Below are positions 20,830 to 31,830 of a stretch of 64,000 nt of DNA, piece after piece. How positions within the stretch are numbered: the stretch's first letter is position 1; each line of letters opens with the position of its first letter. Under the pieces are notes generated by a model. It was not told the DNA's origin, did not search any database, and saw only the letters and a list, made by a program, of their open reading frames with translations. Position numbers and translations under genes: made by a program. Source of the stretch: Isoetes taiwanensis (lineage: Eukaryota > Streptophyta > Lycopodiopsida > Isoetales > Isoetaceae). Where the stretch lies: NCBI GenBank assembly GCA_021234155.1, contig JAJEKV010000109.1:2848738-2912737 (forward strand), given 5' to 3'.

Positions 20830-21118
20830 ATGGATATAGATCTTAAAGGCATTACTTGGAACATCCAAGGGGTCAACTCAAACTACAAAAGAGGTAGATT
20901 AAAGGTTTATCTCAACTCTATGAACCTTGACTTTATCTTCTTCCAAGAGCATAAAATTTATGATGAGAATATTCAAAATATTATCAAAGAGGTTCTGCGT
21001 GCCAACTTTCAGCAGTGGTCTCTTAAAGCTAACAACACTTTTGCAGGCATTACTATAGCTTGGCATAATAGATTAAACTTTGAGAGCATTCAGATGGTCC
21101 ATGCTAATAATAGAAGAT
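20830..21118 (+). pseudogene. LINE endonuclease, N-terminal half
   Basis: Encodes ITWNIQGVNSNYKRGRLK, then LDFIFFQEHKI and AGITIAWHNRLNF. These are the metal-binding N and E motifs (WNI(Q/R)G…QEtK) of the AP-endonuclease-like domain that nicks target DNA. The frame is colinear with the family only up to about 21118; beyond that the sequence belongs to the inverted segment. Confidence 0.8.
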
Positions 21119-21680
21119 TCCATCCAACCAGTTTGGCTTGTAGGCTTCACTTCTTGAGAAATGACCTGATCAAGATTAGTCATAAAATCACCATGATCAA
21201 GAAGGTTAGTATTTAACTTAAAATAAGAATTCCTCTTCCTCTACACATTATTATCACTGATGCTGATGAGCTGAGGAAAGTGATCCGAGATGGTATAGTT
21301 AGTAAGATTAGTGACTCTAGAGCTATCATTCCAAAGGGACTCACAAAGATAAAATCTATCATGGAGACACCACACAGGTTGATCTCTATGGTCATTCCAG
21401 CTATAAGAATAAGGCACTACCCTAGCTAAAGAAAGATTATGGCATGAGAAAATGTTGCTCCAATTTAAAAATTCGTCATCATTGAAAGCCCTGAAATTGA
21501 CATTTTTCATAAAGTTGTAACCATGTTGAAGTCTCCAGCTATGATGCAATCATCATAAGGAATGTTATTCAAACTGTTGTTAATAATATTCCAGAGATGG
21601 GCCCTATCAGAAGGTTGGTGGTAAGCATACACATTGGTAAGAGCAAGCCTAAGATTCCCAGCTTTTCCATGAAGTTAGGT
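21118..21680 (-). pseudogene. LINE endonuclease, inverted C-terminal half
   Basis: The minus strand, from 21680 leftward, encodes LALTNVYAYHQPSDRAHLW, CIIAGDFNMV, then after a frameshift DEFLNWSNIF, YSYSWNDHRD and ISDHFPQL, followed by RNSYFKLNTNLL. This is the ordered remainder of the same endonuclease, including catalytic GDFN and SDH, and the linker toward reverse transcriptase. It lies head-to-head with the plus-strand N-terminal half, so a local inversion splits the domain. Confidence 0.8.
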
Positions 21681-21684
21681 TTTT

Positions 21685-22545
21685 AGGAATATTTGAATTT
21701 TTATGATTTTCGGTAAAGTTGGTCTTGAAAAAAGAAGGGGGAAAAACAGAGCTCAGCAGAAAGACATAGCAGGATCGATAGAGGAAGGAAATTAGACAAG
21801 AGAATCAAAGAAGAAAGAAGGGAAATTAGAGGGATAACAGGTAATTAAGGAAATTATCGGAAATGAGAGAGAGATCGAGGAGAAGAACCAAATTAAAGCC
21901 AGAAAATACAAAAACCAGAGCCATTTGACCCAAAATCGTGGGTTTTTTTGTGTTTTCGCTTGTTATTTCTTGGAGGGCCTTATTTCTTGGAATGTCCCAG
22001 CATTTTGGTAAATCTGATGAACGTTTGTCTTCTTCTTGTCTATAATCCGTGAAAATTTTCCTTAACCTGCTCTCTTTGTTGTTTTTTCAGTATTAGGAAG
22101 TGCTGATAAGGGCAGCATACAGTTATAGGAAGGTTTTTAGTTAAAAGATGCCGAGAACTCAGACTCTTCCTGTTCCTGAAGACTTCCTTTTGGTGTTAGC
22201 CGCGTGGAGTGATTTCCTTGATTTCTATTTAATATGAGAGCCTGATTGGACGATTTCTACGACTCTGCAAGCCTGATCTTTCAATTCCGTTAAGATCCAC
22301 TTATAATAGTTCATTCCTCGTATCATTTTTATGAATAAGTTGAGAAATGTATTCTACTTTGCAGGTTTCAAAATGAAAGCACTTGCCATGCCCTGGTGCT
22401 TGTGCTCCGCTGGAGACTGGAAATATGAAACTTGTAACTTGAAATAGGCTACGATGGAGCCGGAAAATATTAAACTTGTAACTTGAAATAGTCTTTTGAA
22501 CTGGTTGTAAATTTCGAATCATGTGTGGAGTTTACTTCATGTTTG
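21685..22545. other. Probable non-coding leader/intron region upstream of the Aux/IAA exon
   Basis: A purine-rich block (21720-21900) and a pyrimidine tract ending tttttcag (about 22090) look like 5' UTR and intron sequence. A 27-base phrase 'aacttgtaacttgaaatag' is repeated near 22430 and 22478. No Aux/IAA domain I (LxLxL) was found. Association with the exon at 22549 is inference. Confidence 0.35.
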
Positions 22546-22548
22546 CAG

Positions 22549-22780
22549 CCCACCGATAGTGGGTTGGCCTCCAGTGCAAAATTTCCTAAAGCAGACTCTT
22601 GCCGCTCATACACCGCAGAGAAACACAACAGAAAGCCAGCCTGCTAGACCAGTTCAGACCAGTCTGGTGCCACCGCCAGTTCCGGCAGCTGCTTAGGGCG
22701 GATCATTCTATGTGAAAGTGTATATGGATGGAGTTCCGTTTGGGAGGAAGGTGGATCTTAGGACCTATAACAGCTACGAC
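22549..22780 (+). pseudogene. Aux/IAA exon: degron (domain II) and start of domain III
   Basis: After an acceptor (gtttgcag, ending 22548) the frame reads PPIVGWPPVQNFLKQ, containing the GWPPV core that TIR1/AFB receptors bind with auxin. About 45 codons later comes [19 protein letters not shown], the start of the PB1 (domain III) used for ARF pairing. A TAG stop at 22694-22696 sits just before that segment, and the PB1 is cut at about 22780 by unrelated repeat sequence. Aux/IAA proteins are nuclear repressors of auxin-responsive transcription. This copy could not make a full repressor, but the degron spacing is family-like. Confidence 0.8.
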
Positions 22781-22781
22781 G

Positions 22782-22975
22782 ATGAGCACCAGTTAACCGG
22801 TTACAGAGGGGCTGCTCAGCAATAGAAATGACCACCAGTTTACCCTCAATAATGGGTTTGGAGCAGTCATTGGTATATTCCAGGCATATATTAGCATCTA
22901 CTTGAAATATGCCATAAACCCACATGGACCAAGGCTTGCCTCCTTGGGGCAACCCAAAAAATATTGACCAACTTT
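22782..22975 (-). repeat. Dispersed repeat family S, copy 1
   Basis: Matches 52830-53035 over ~190 bases. Blocks include 'gtgaccgccagtttac' type, 'catatattaag', 'ccgaaaacccaca' type and 'aggggcaacccaaaa'. Minus-strand translations share WVxGIF, LEY and KLxV patterns, so an old coding origin is possible. Class unknown. Confidence 0.6.
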
Positions 22976-23478
22976 TTAAAAGACTAAACTAAATATTGTA
23001 CTTTGTAATTTCTAAATTAGAGTTAGAACATAAGATCCTACGAAGGTGCTTCACATCAATCCAAAAACACTTGGCTATTGTAGAAGAAAATGTTGGACGT
23101 TAACTGGGGTCCAACTGCACAATTTTGAATAAGAGAAATGTTCGTAACGGCCTTGGCCGCCGCGATAAATTTCTTGTATTTTATAACTACAGCAAAAAAA
23201 CACCCTGAATACACGCTACTTGCATTTATGCATCCACTTAGTAAAAATTGTTTATTAGGGTCTTTTCTTCCTCTAACAAAAAAAGAAAATGAGACCAAGG
23301 AATCAATGCGCAATGATGCTCGATCAAAATCCGTATACTTCATAAAGTTCACATATCCAACTATAAGATCTCACATTAGGTTGCCACATGGCTAATATAT
23401 ATAGGACATAACATAGCTGTGTTGAACTTCACTATCTACATCAACAGTAGTAACATGCTATTCGTAAAACAATGTAGC
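22976..23478. other. 3' flank of the 23.5-27.4 kb gene
   Basis: AT-rich, no recognised element. Probably holds the gene's 3' UTR and polyadenylation signal. Confidence 0.4.
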
Positions 23479-26400
23479 TTAGGATGCATCTTCTGTAGAC
23501 ATCTCATTGAGCCTCGAATATGTGTGCCAAAGGTAAGCTGCCCTGTTACGCACCTACAAGACGAGAAAAATAAGTAGGAAAATTATTAGCATATGTCAAT
23601 TAACGATTAAATTATACTTCACATTGGCAACTTCCACCCAAGAATAAATACCTTTGTTGCAAACGTTCTAGAATCAACAATATCAATCCTTAAAGACAAT
23701 CTGTGCAGAAAAGTGAGCCATGACTTCAGAGCAACCGTGTCAGGGCTCGAATTAGCCAATAAACAGATGTTTGCCAGATCTATTTCTTGATAAAGATCTA
23801 CAAAATCAGTTGGTGCTCCCGGTTTTGTGTCTATCCGGTCAAAAGCTGAGATCACATCCTGAATAGATGGTGATTCGATCTGTGGCAAGAAATAATGAAA
23901 TGTGAAATACCAACTATACAAGTAAACTTTAGTCTTTCAGATATACTGCATACCGCAATTCTTAAGAGGCTGCACAACAGACTGAACGAGTATTCTATGC
24001 GCAGGAACTTCATCCGCACCCCCACACCACTTAGACAACGTAACAGCCGCATATGGTCAACAAGCCTAATGCTTGAACTGCAACATAAAAGCCAATTGTA
24101 ATACATGTAAAAAATAAACAAATGTATAATGTCCAACTTAGTTATAAGTTCTGTATGACTTCAGTTTATATTGCTGGGTCTTCCAAAATCAAATCACACC
24201 TACCAATATCCAATGAAAATATCATAGCTTCTAACCATTTAAAGGCAAAATTGGGATATAGAGGATTGTTAATAACCTGCTAAACCTAGCCGCAAGCTCT
24301 TTGCAATGAGAATGCCACTCATCCTCCGAAAAGTAATCAATCAGTGATTCCACACAGCTTTTTAAATTGGAGGCATACGGAACAGCTTTACGGTCCAGGA
24401 AGCCACGAGCTAATGTGTAAGTCAGGTCTTCTGCATCTGCTGCAGACAGCATGCCTCTCCATTGTCTGCAAGTAAAATAACAGCATAATTATCAACACCC
24501 TTCAATACAATAGAAATGTAGAACCACAGTATGCACATGCCAGCAAATAAGATATCAGATCATATCTAAAACTCAGACATTTTACTACCCTGAGCACCAA
24601 TTTGCCCAGTACATTCTCTTGCAAAATTTCACAAAAACACGCAGTATCTTTATCTCAAGGCCTTATCCCAATCCAGATGCATAATCGCGTAGTCGGAAGT
24701 AGAGGTACTTACTGATTTTTACAACAATGGCAGAGAAATTGCAAAAGAAACAACATATTCCCCGGAGGGCCATCTGTCCCATCACCTGTATATACATTCG
24801 TAATTATCCCCAATCTAAAAAAATAGTGATACAGGCAGCAACTAACCTTCAGCACTATACATTGGTTCATCCAGATAACCGTAGTTTTCCAATACTTGGA
24901 GTATTAAATCCTTTGCCGGCAACCATATTCCCCCTCTCTGGTTAATTAATCAATCATTCTCCAAAACCTTCTTAATGAACTATACAACTCTAGACAAAAA
25001 CCCACTTGTGATGTTGAATTAAGAAGATCACAGAACATCTTGCAAGCTGCTGCCTGCACTGCTTCGTCTTTGGAGTAAGCCACTGAAAATTAACACAGTA
25101 AGCATAATGATGAGTAATGCAAGAACATTAGTGTCGTATGAAAGTTACACCAAGAACAAACCTTTTCCTATTTCTGATATTCAAGTAGACTACCAGCTTC
25201 CATGAATATGGAAAAGCTAAAGTTTTTTATAGACCACATTAGGCTGACGACAGAAGTAGGCACTTGGACATCATATAGATCTCCATAACATTAGTCAGAG
25301 TAGAGTAGATATAATTTTTACTTCATCCCACCCATCAGCTCCTGGAGCTAGTGTGAGTCAAGTACATCCATACTTGGTCATAAGGCTTTAGGAGATGAAA
25401 TCAAGCTTAGTTGAAGTTCTCCAGGGACTACCAGTTATCGACCGGTCTTGACTCATAGCTCCGACACGCGCCCCAAAAGGCTCTGCCCTACCACAGATGC
25501 AGCATCGGCTCGTGGTATATAAATCTCCATACAACTCTAATTTGCATGATTACTTGCCTTCTTTACAATCAATATTTAAATATCAAGGGTCTGCAACAAG
25601 GATCATAGGAACATCGTAAATTCTATTGCACCCTTACTATCAAACTTCCCCATTTGCAAATCAAGATGTTGCAATTGGCAAAAGTGCGAAATGCCAATTA
25701 AAATCTCCCAAAATTCTACAGCAGGTTTTGGGAAGGAAATATACAATATAATGCCCCCCAGCCAGTAACAATAGTTTCTCATTATTTAGCCTCCAGTGAA
25801 CAACCTTGCTGAGGATATGCAACAATTATACAGAAAAAAGTTGCTGAAATCAATAACGCGCATGTCCATTTAAACGCTTCTCAGCCTCAACAGCCAGCAA
25901 AATAAAGATTAAACTCTTCGGAACATTTTGAATGTAATAATAGGAAAATGACATTGTGAAAACTCTATAGGCTAGCATGGACCAAAAAGAATAAAAAGAC
26001 AAGAATCAGAGCGCAATTGATCACGCTTTTTGCAGAAAATGGTCCCTTATCTTCTCACCTTGTCCGTTTTTGTTTTGACCATGTTGTGCTTGCCGTATTA
26101 TTTAAGACTGCACTTAAATATGACCACTTTAAGTCATCTGCAAGTCTTGTCACATTTGCAGAGACGCTCTTTTTTATTGTAATGGCATTTTGACACATCA
26201 TTCATGTGCACTGACATTTCCCATGCATTGTAACATAAGAAAATTAAAACCCGTGAACATAGGCCATACAACTCTATTCATTCCCCTTTTACAATGCTAG
26301 TGCCATTAAACAACACAGAAGTTCTCGTATTCTGATGATGGAGGATCCTCAGATGATAAATGGGTAGAGAAGAACCGAACTTCTATTATTTGACATATTA

Positions 26401-27417
26401 TAGTGGGAAGCTGCAAACAACCTTATTCTTATAAAAATGGAAGCTCTTTTTCCAACTGAAAATTAAAAAACCATGTGTTTTACATAGTAATAAAAACTGT
26501 ATCCTTACTTGCATTGAAGACAGAACGTAATGCCGAGCTATTAATTTGGCCAGTGATTTCGGCAAATGGAAGAATCCAATTCCCAGTTAAGAGCTCCAAG
26601 GAAAGCTCCTCTTTTGAAATTAATTGTAAGCCATGAATTGATGACGTAGACAAGCTTTCCATTGCAGAAGCTGCACGTCCAAACAGGCTGCCTGGATCAT
26701 AGTCAAAATCCAAAGCCGGGAATTCCCTCTTTTACAGACAGATGTGACCAAATCAATTAACCTTCAATGATTAACATTTAATCATAACGTGCAATAGCTC
26801 ACCTGCGCACCAAATATCTTTTGCCCCCATGTTAATCCTTCCTTTGGCATCCCATTCACGTCCATCTAATTTGGGTGCTAGTTACGACTTAGCATATCGT
26901 TCTTGAGATTAAAAAAAAAAACAAAAACCAAATAATGCTAATCAGAAAACAATACCTGTCTTTCTAACGGTTCTACGATGTTCAGAAACTCCTTTTCTTT
27001 TCGAGATATAACTTCGTCTTCAGACTCGTCATCTGAACTATCTGATGTACTCATGCTCGAGACTTTAGCCACACTTTCCAACTTTGCATTTTTCTCTTTG
27101 ATAGCATCCGCCAGCAGATCATCGAGATCAAAAGTTTTCTCCTTCCTAGGAAAATTGCAGGGAAAATTTCAAGTCAGTCGACATTACTATGTGGGTTATT
27201 GTTTACCCTGAAGACCCAAATCATTAGATGAGAAAACAATAAGTAATCCGGAGTTCGCCATGGTTTGCAACTCCGTAGCGTTGCTTTGTGCCTGAGAATG
27301 TTTTTAAATCAGAGTTACATTTGTAAATAACCTGGATGCGGGTCTCTTTCGCGATCGCACGGGCTTGGGAGGGCTTTCGTATAGCCATGCATCGTCTTCG
27401 TCATCCGCTATCGCCAT
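23479..27417 (-). CDS. Complete 11-exon gene; 471-aa protein, possibly CANIN/NSE6-like
   Basis: Exons (minus strand, 5' to 3'): 27417-27332, 27145-26956, 26865-26803, 26728-26509, 25082-25006, 24937-24847, 24785-24713, 24465-24277, 24077-23954, 23879-23652, 23553-23479. Every intron is GT-AG, every phase joins cleanly, and the total is 1416 bases. The start is ATG at 27417, followed by an acidic stretch MAIADDEDDAWLYESPPK and a basic PVRSRKR segment that could be a nuclear signal. Residues ~30-92 are charged with a Ser/Asp/Glu-rich run. From ~95 on the protein is compact and helical, with an invariant-looking TWGQKIFGAQ start and no catalytic motif. Layout and size recall the plant CANIN-domain protein family linked to SMC5/6 loading (Nse6/ASAP1-like, e.g. 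At2g28130); that is a tentative recollection. This is the only intact host gene in the window. Intron 4 (about 1.4 kb) is the largest. Confidence 0.85.
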
Positions 27418-27930
27418 GGCCTAGCTTTAAGAGGGCGGGAATAGGACCTTTTCTTTTTCGTCTGGGTTGTTGTGTAGGAATATTCCTGATTCCTGAATGT
27501 TCCCAACAGGGTTAGGCTTAGTTCCCATGAAACAGACCAGACTTCGAAATTTCTTGTAAGGTGAAGTCGAGCCAGTTCACATGTTCATATTTAACTTCAA
27601 AATTTGAGGTCAACTTCTAAGGCTGGCTTGGATTTTTCAGAAATGGAGGGGGGTTTTGAACTCTCCAGTTACTTGCCTTGAAACTTGAGTCCGGTGGAGG
27701 CGCATGGGAACGTAGCCTTAGTTCCGGAAATCCCGGGAAACCCTCGGAATCTACCGTGTAAATTTGAAAATTCACAGTACAGTTTAGAATTAGCACGAAA
27801 ATTTACAGTTTAGAATTAGCAAAATTTCTTGCTAAAAATAGTAATTTTTTTGGTTACTTCCAATAGGAATAGAGTGCGGTTATATAGCTGGTAGGCTAAG
27901 CTAGATCCAGCAGGAAATATGTCGATTGTG
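27418..27930. promoter_or_regulatory. 5' flank of the 471-aa gene
   Basis: Lies between the ATG at 27417 and the Harbinger end. It presumably contains promoter and 5' UTR. No defined element can be picked out with confidence. Confidence 0.35.
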
Positions 27931-28590
27931 CGTATGGGTCGTTCACATGAACCCGTTTTTAGCCCACGCTGAAACAGCACTGATAAATCCTTAAGCTGCT
28001 GAAAATTTTTTATTCAGCATCGCGTCGTTCATGGCGCGTGAGCTAAGCCTGAAATTTAGGCTTGGCTGATTCAGCGCTTACTCAGCTGGGACGATTCAGC
28101 AGGTAAACAAATACGATCACATGAACCCATCCTAACTACAAAATCCGGTCAGATAATCCAAATCGAGGCAGCCGTTTGAAACTCCACGCGAAATTTGGCA
28201 AGAAATTGGGGGTTTTGCGCTACAAATACAATCACGATCTTGCCCTTTTCAGGAGAAATCCGTGCCCTCTTCTTGTTTGTTTTTGCTATTTTTGCCCTTT
28301 TGCAACAAAATCCGTCCTCCTATTTCAGCAAATTCGATTTGGTTTTGCCCTTTTGCAGCAAAATCCATCCTTGTATTTCATGTGATTAATTTGTTCTTGT
28401 ACTTCAGCAAATCGATTTCTTTCTGCCCTATTCTGATTTCTGCTCCTTCCGTCCCTCTTCAATCAGGCCGAAAATCTGTTCCCCTGCTAACATCTATTCC
28501 AGGCTCGTTATTCCAAGGCCTTTGCTTATTTGCAAATTTCTTTTTTTTCTATTTCATTTTCAAAGCCTCAAAGGTTTGTTATTTCATTGC

Positions 28591-28640
28591 CATGGATTTG
28601 AGAACAACAGTCACCGAGGCAGAGCTCTATGATTGGGGCC
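28591..28640 (+). pseudogene. Start of Harbinger ORF1 (before LINE insertion)
   Basis: ATG at 28591 in a good context (gccATGG) begins MDLRTTVTEAELYDW. The reading frame then runs into LINE sequence. The acidic ORF1 frame resumes after the LINE tail at about 29766. Joining the two is inference. Confidence 0.45.
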
Positions 28641-29763
28641 ATCAGTCACATCTGTTAGGCACCGGTCGTCGAGCTGTCCTTCATGCGGGTCGAGGTTTGG
28701 GGCCCGGGCCGTCTCTTTGGCGACACTGGAATGACTTGGAGCAGTCTGCGTGAAGGCATTTTTGGCACGGGCACTTGGGGTGAAACCTTCAGTCCCCCTA
28801 TCGATTCTCTGCAGAAACCGGATTCTTGCCACTTGGCCGGGCAGCCCTTGATAGACACATCGTCTATTTTGAGAAAGTGGTTACTATGGGTGATGCTTTC
28901 GGCTCCCGCGACCTCGGGCTTACACTGTGGCAATGGATCCATGGCCGGCTTAGGGGCCTGTTGGAGGGTAAGAGAGATCGGTGGTTCGCCCGGATGGAAG
29001 CGTCTTGCGGGAGCACGATCGTGGGGTGGACACCACGGCCGATCGTGGATACCTGCGGGAGTACCTAGGCGCTTGTTTCCTTGGCAAGCTCTGGGACCCC
29101 GGCTCTAGACCATGTCAAAGCGGCCCATTACAAAGGAGCACATCAACCCCAGGTGTTAGCCCGGGGCCCACGGCTCTACCTGCGTTCCCAGTTGCCCTTG
29201 AAAAGCTTGAGACTCATTGCCTCCATTCGCATTACAGGTGCCCACCATCTTCGCGTCGAGGCGAGGCGGTGGATTGGGGAGCCCGCCGGGGCCAGAGTGC
29301 TCTGTCGGTCTTTGTCAAGCGGGTGCCATTGAGGATGAGTCTCACACTTTCGAGTTGCCCAGTTGGTCGGATCCGGGCGGATATGCTCCCCTTAATGCGG
29401 CCGGATTTGCCCTTACATTTGCTGATGAACACACCTGCGGTCGGTCGCGTGCCACAGGGTCGTACATTCAGAATCACTTGGACTCTGAGGTCACCTTTGC
29501 CCCCACTGGCCGCTTTCGTGATTAGGCACTCGGGTGCGGGGCATGATTTGTATATATTTGGGTGTTTACGCATTTTATATGTTAGGGCGGTTTGTCGTCA
29601 GGTGATTCTTTGCCACGGTTTTCCCTCGAAAACCCTTCGGGTGGGGGTTTTTTAATCGAGGCGATAATCCCGCTTCTTTGCGTTTTAATATTATTGGGTC
29701 CCATAGACCGATTGGTCTCCGTGGACGATAAAAGTACCTTCCTTCCTTCCTTCCTTCCTTCTA
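28640..29763 (+). mobile_element. LINE copy 5: ORF2 C-terminus and 3' end
   Basis: The best-preserved 3' part of the family, on the plus strand. It has WNDLEQ and GTGTWGE-like sequence (about 28720-28780), then RAALDRHIVYFEKV (about 28846-28887) and LTLWQWIHGRLR. Next is GAHHLRVEARRW with the C-terminal knuckle remnant GAIEDESHTF (about 29235-29355). The 3' UTR hairpin block lies at 29620-29660, followed by the terminal GTCCC..AGACCGATTGGTCT stem and a (CTTC)n tail (about 29739-29763). G+C content is visibly higher than in the surroundings, as if it is a recent arrival. It is 5'-truncated inside ORF2. Confidence 0.88.
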
Positions 29764-29765
29764 GA

Positions 29766-30640
29766 AGACACCCTTGATTTTGACATGTATGAGGACTCCC
29801 AAGAGGTGGAGATGGTATCTTCCACACAAATGGACATTTCATGCATAGGAGACATGCCAACTGCCGAGGAATTGGAGGATCAAGTGAAAAGAAAGATAGG
29901 ATATTGTGGCCTTCGAAATGTGTTGATAGCTTGTTGGATGAGTTTGCGGCCATTAAAGTGAACATTATTTAGAATGGTAATTTTGGTGCTAAGCATTATG
30001 ATCTTCTAACAAGTCGTGTCAGTAAGGAAATGGGAACAAATTATACCCGGAAGCAAGTTAAGAATCGTACGGAGCATATGATTAGACGTTATAAACAGAG
30101 AGGCAGAAGGAGTCTGGAACTGGTGGGACGCGAAGCACATGGCAGTATTTTGATCAGCTTGATCATGTTCTAGGGAACTCCTTCAAGTGTGGTGGATTAC
30201 CAGGTGGTTCTACGGACGAAGGGTTCAGGTCCAATGACACGTCTAATTCCAAGAAGAGTGGGAAACGAAAGTGTCCCGTAGTTCAAAGTGATTCTAATGT
30301 GGAGCACGGAAATAGAAAAGCATCAAAAGCAAGCTCACTGAACGTGTCGGCTGTAACTTTGGAGTCTGTTGAAGCTTGCCTCACCATCATCGAGCTCGAT
30401 AGTGAGGAAGAGGAGAAGGTGGAGAATGAGAAGAATATTAGTGAGCACACTCCAAAGACTATTGAGAAGGAGAAGTGTGTCCAAAGGAATCGCACCTCTA
30501 GTCTACGTGGTCAAAAAACAAAGTCGAAACGTGGGGAAGATGGTGTCAGGGGTACAGCTGCAATTCTTGCCGAAGCAATAAAGGACATCAACTGTAATAC
30601 ACAAGGACTTGAAGTTATAAGAGATACAGGTAAAGAATGA
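29766..30640 (+). pseudogene. Harbinger ORF1: Myb/SANT-like protein
   Basis: An acidic N-terminal segment (LDFDMYEDSQEVEMVSSTQM) is followed at about 29970-30095 by a Myb/SANT-like domain (NFGAKHYDLLTSRVSKEM, YTRKQVKNRTEHMIRRYK) as in the DNA-binding partner protein of PIF/Harbinger transposases. A frameshift at about 30100-30180 moves the frame. The C-terminal half at 30299-30640 is Ser/Lys/Glu-rich (EVIELDSEEEEKVE-like) and nuclear-looking. The partner binds element ends and helps import transposase (family knowledge). Confidence 0.6.
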
Positions 30641-30759
30641 TGCACAAGAAAAAAGCGAGCAGATGCACATGTGTCTAGCAAAGATGCAAATGCGCTTGTA
30701 AATGGAGTTGAGTGCACGTTTTTAATCTGCACAGCCAAGCAATGCAAGCCAGGCACAAT

Positions 30760-31000
30760 GGGAAGGGGATTGCTTCAACGATAGAAGTCATGATTCCAAC
30801 TACCAACAGTGAACTTTGTTCCTTTACAAGTTTAGGGTTTAGAATGGTATGTGATTATGATTGATTGTGATTATGTCTTTCATTGTGATTATGCAATTGA
30901 AATGTAATGTTTTTATTTATGCTTGAATTATAAAGATGTTAGCAAAGAACTAAAGTTGTGATATGTGTAGAATTAAAAAAACTTAATCTCGATCTATACT
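30760..31000. other. Spacer between convergent Harbinger genes
   Basis: AT-rich with 'gattgtgattatg' repeats near 30855-30890. Likely shared 3' region. Confidence 0.4.
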
Positions 31001-31019
31001 CTTAAAAAACTTTAAAAAA

Positions 31020-31830
31020 AAACTTAAATGACAACCCTAACCTGAGACAAGCGTAACAATGACATGTGTCATGAGAACCACCAGGGGCGTCACAACATAC
31101 ATCCTAGAAAATTTTGCTAGCATCACAAACTGCTTGTAACAATATTGAATGAAAGTGATGTCGGCACCAATAATCAGCTGGAGTGTAATGTGTTTCTGGC
31201 TTAAAACGAAGGGGAATGTGTGATCCATCAATTACAATTGCTACTTGAAACACTCCAGAGATAGATTCAAAATCTTCTATGATCTCTTGCAGTCTAGGAC
31301 CATCAGGGAGCTTAATGAAATCTCTTCTTAAACTCATAGCCAATATGTCCACAACAATCCTTGTGTACTTGTAGATTGTTGATGAACCGATACCAAATAA
31401 CTAAGAAATGACAATGCATTTGTCATTATGAGCTAACCTAAAAATCACACATGTGAACGCAAGACTCTTATCAATTAGCTCGCGTACCATTTCCATAGGA
31501 TCTACCTCGGGGATGCATGGGGCAACCAATCTTAGCAAATTTTCAAAGTTTGTTGGACATATCCTATAGAAAAACCTGAACTTATAAGAACCAGAGATGC
31601 TATCTTCTAGCCCTAGTGAAGAGCTAAGGTCCCTCCAGAACACCACTTGTCGCAAAAAAATCCAGTATTCGCGAGGTCTTCTCGAGTTCAAACCCAAAAT
31701 AATAAGAAGCCAGGAACACAGGATTTGCATAACAGATTGAAATAATTGATCCATTGTGTCTTCGTCGTCCTCCCATAGATCGCGAACAAAATCTAAGAAA
31801 TTAGCGGAAAACAAATCAGGGGAAGACATG
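31020..31830 (-). pseudogene. PIF/Harbinger DDE transposase, truncated
   Basis: The start codon is near 31829 (MSSPDLFSANFLDFVRD). Residues ~65-140 hold the HTH-like region FYRICPTNFENLLRLVAPCIP and DKSLAFTCVIFRLAHNDK. A stop at 31401-31403 replaces one codon before LFGIGSSTIYKYTRIV. Then IIEDFESISGVFQVAIVIDG supplies the first catalytic Asp. FHSILLQAVCD and PGGSHD (second Asp) follow, with a stop just before it. The third acidic residue and the C-terminus are absent: sequence becomes AT-rich at about 31020. Transposase of this type cuts and reinserts the element at TTA/TAA. Two stops plus truncation make it inactive. Confidence 0.85.

Noticed and set aside
20830-21680. Twin-priming explanation for the LINE inversion
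   Set aside because: Twin priming inverts the 5' segment next to an intact 3' segment with a tail. Here the inverted part is downstream of the sense 5' part and no 3' end follows.
28655-29573. Alternative open frames on the minus strand across LINE copy 5
   Set aside because: High G+C removes stops; the plus frame has the family motifs shared with the copies at 5 and 8.6 kb.
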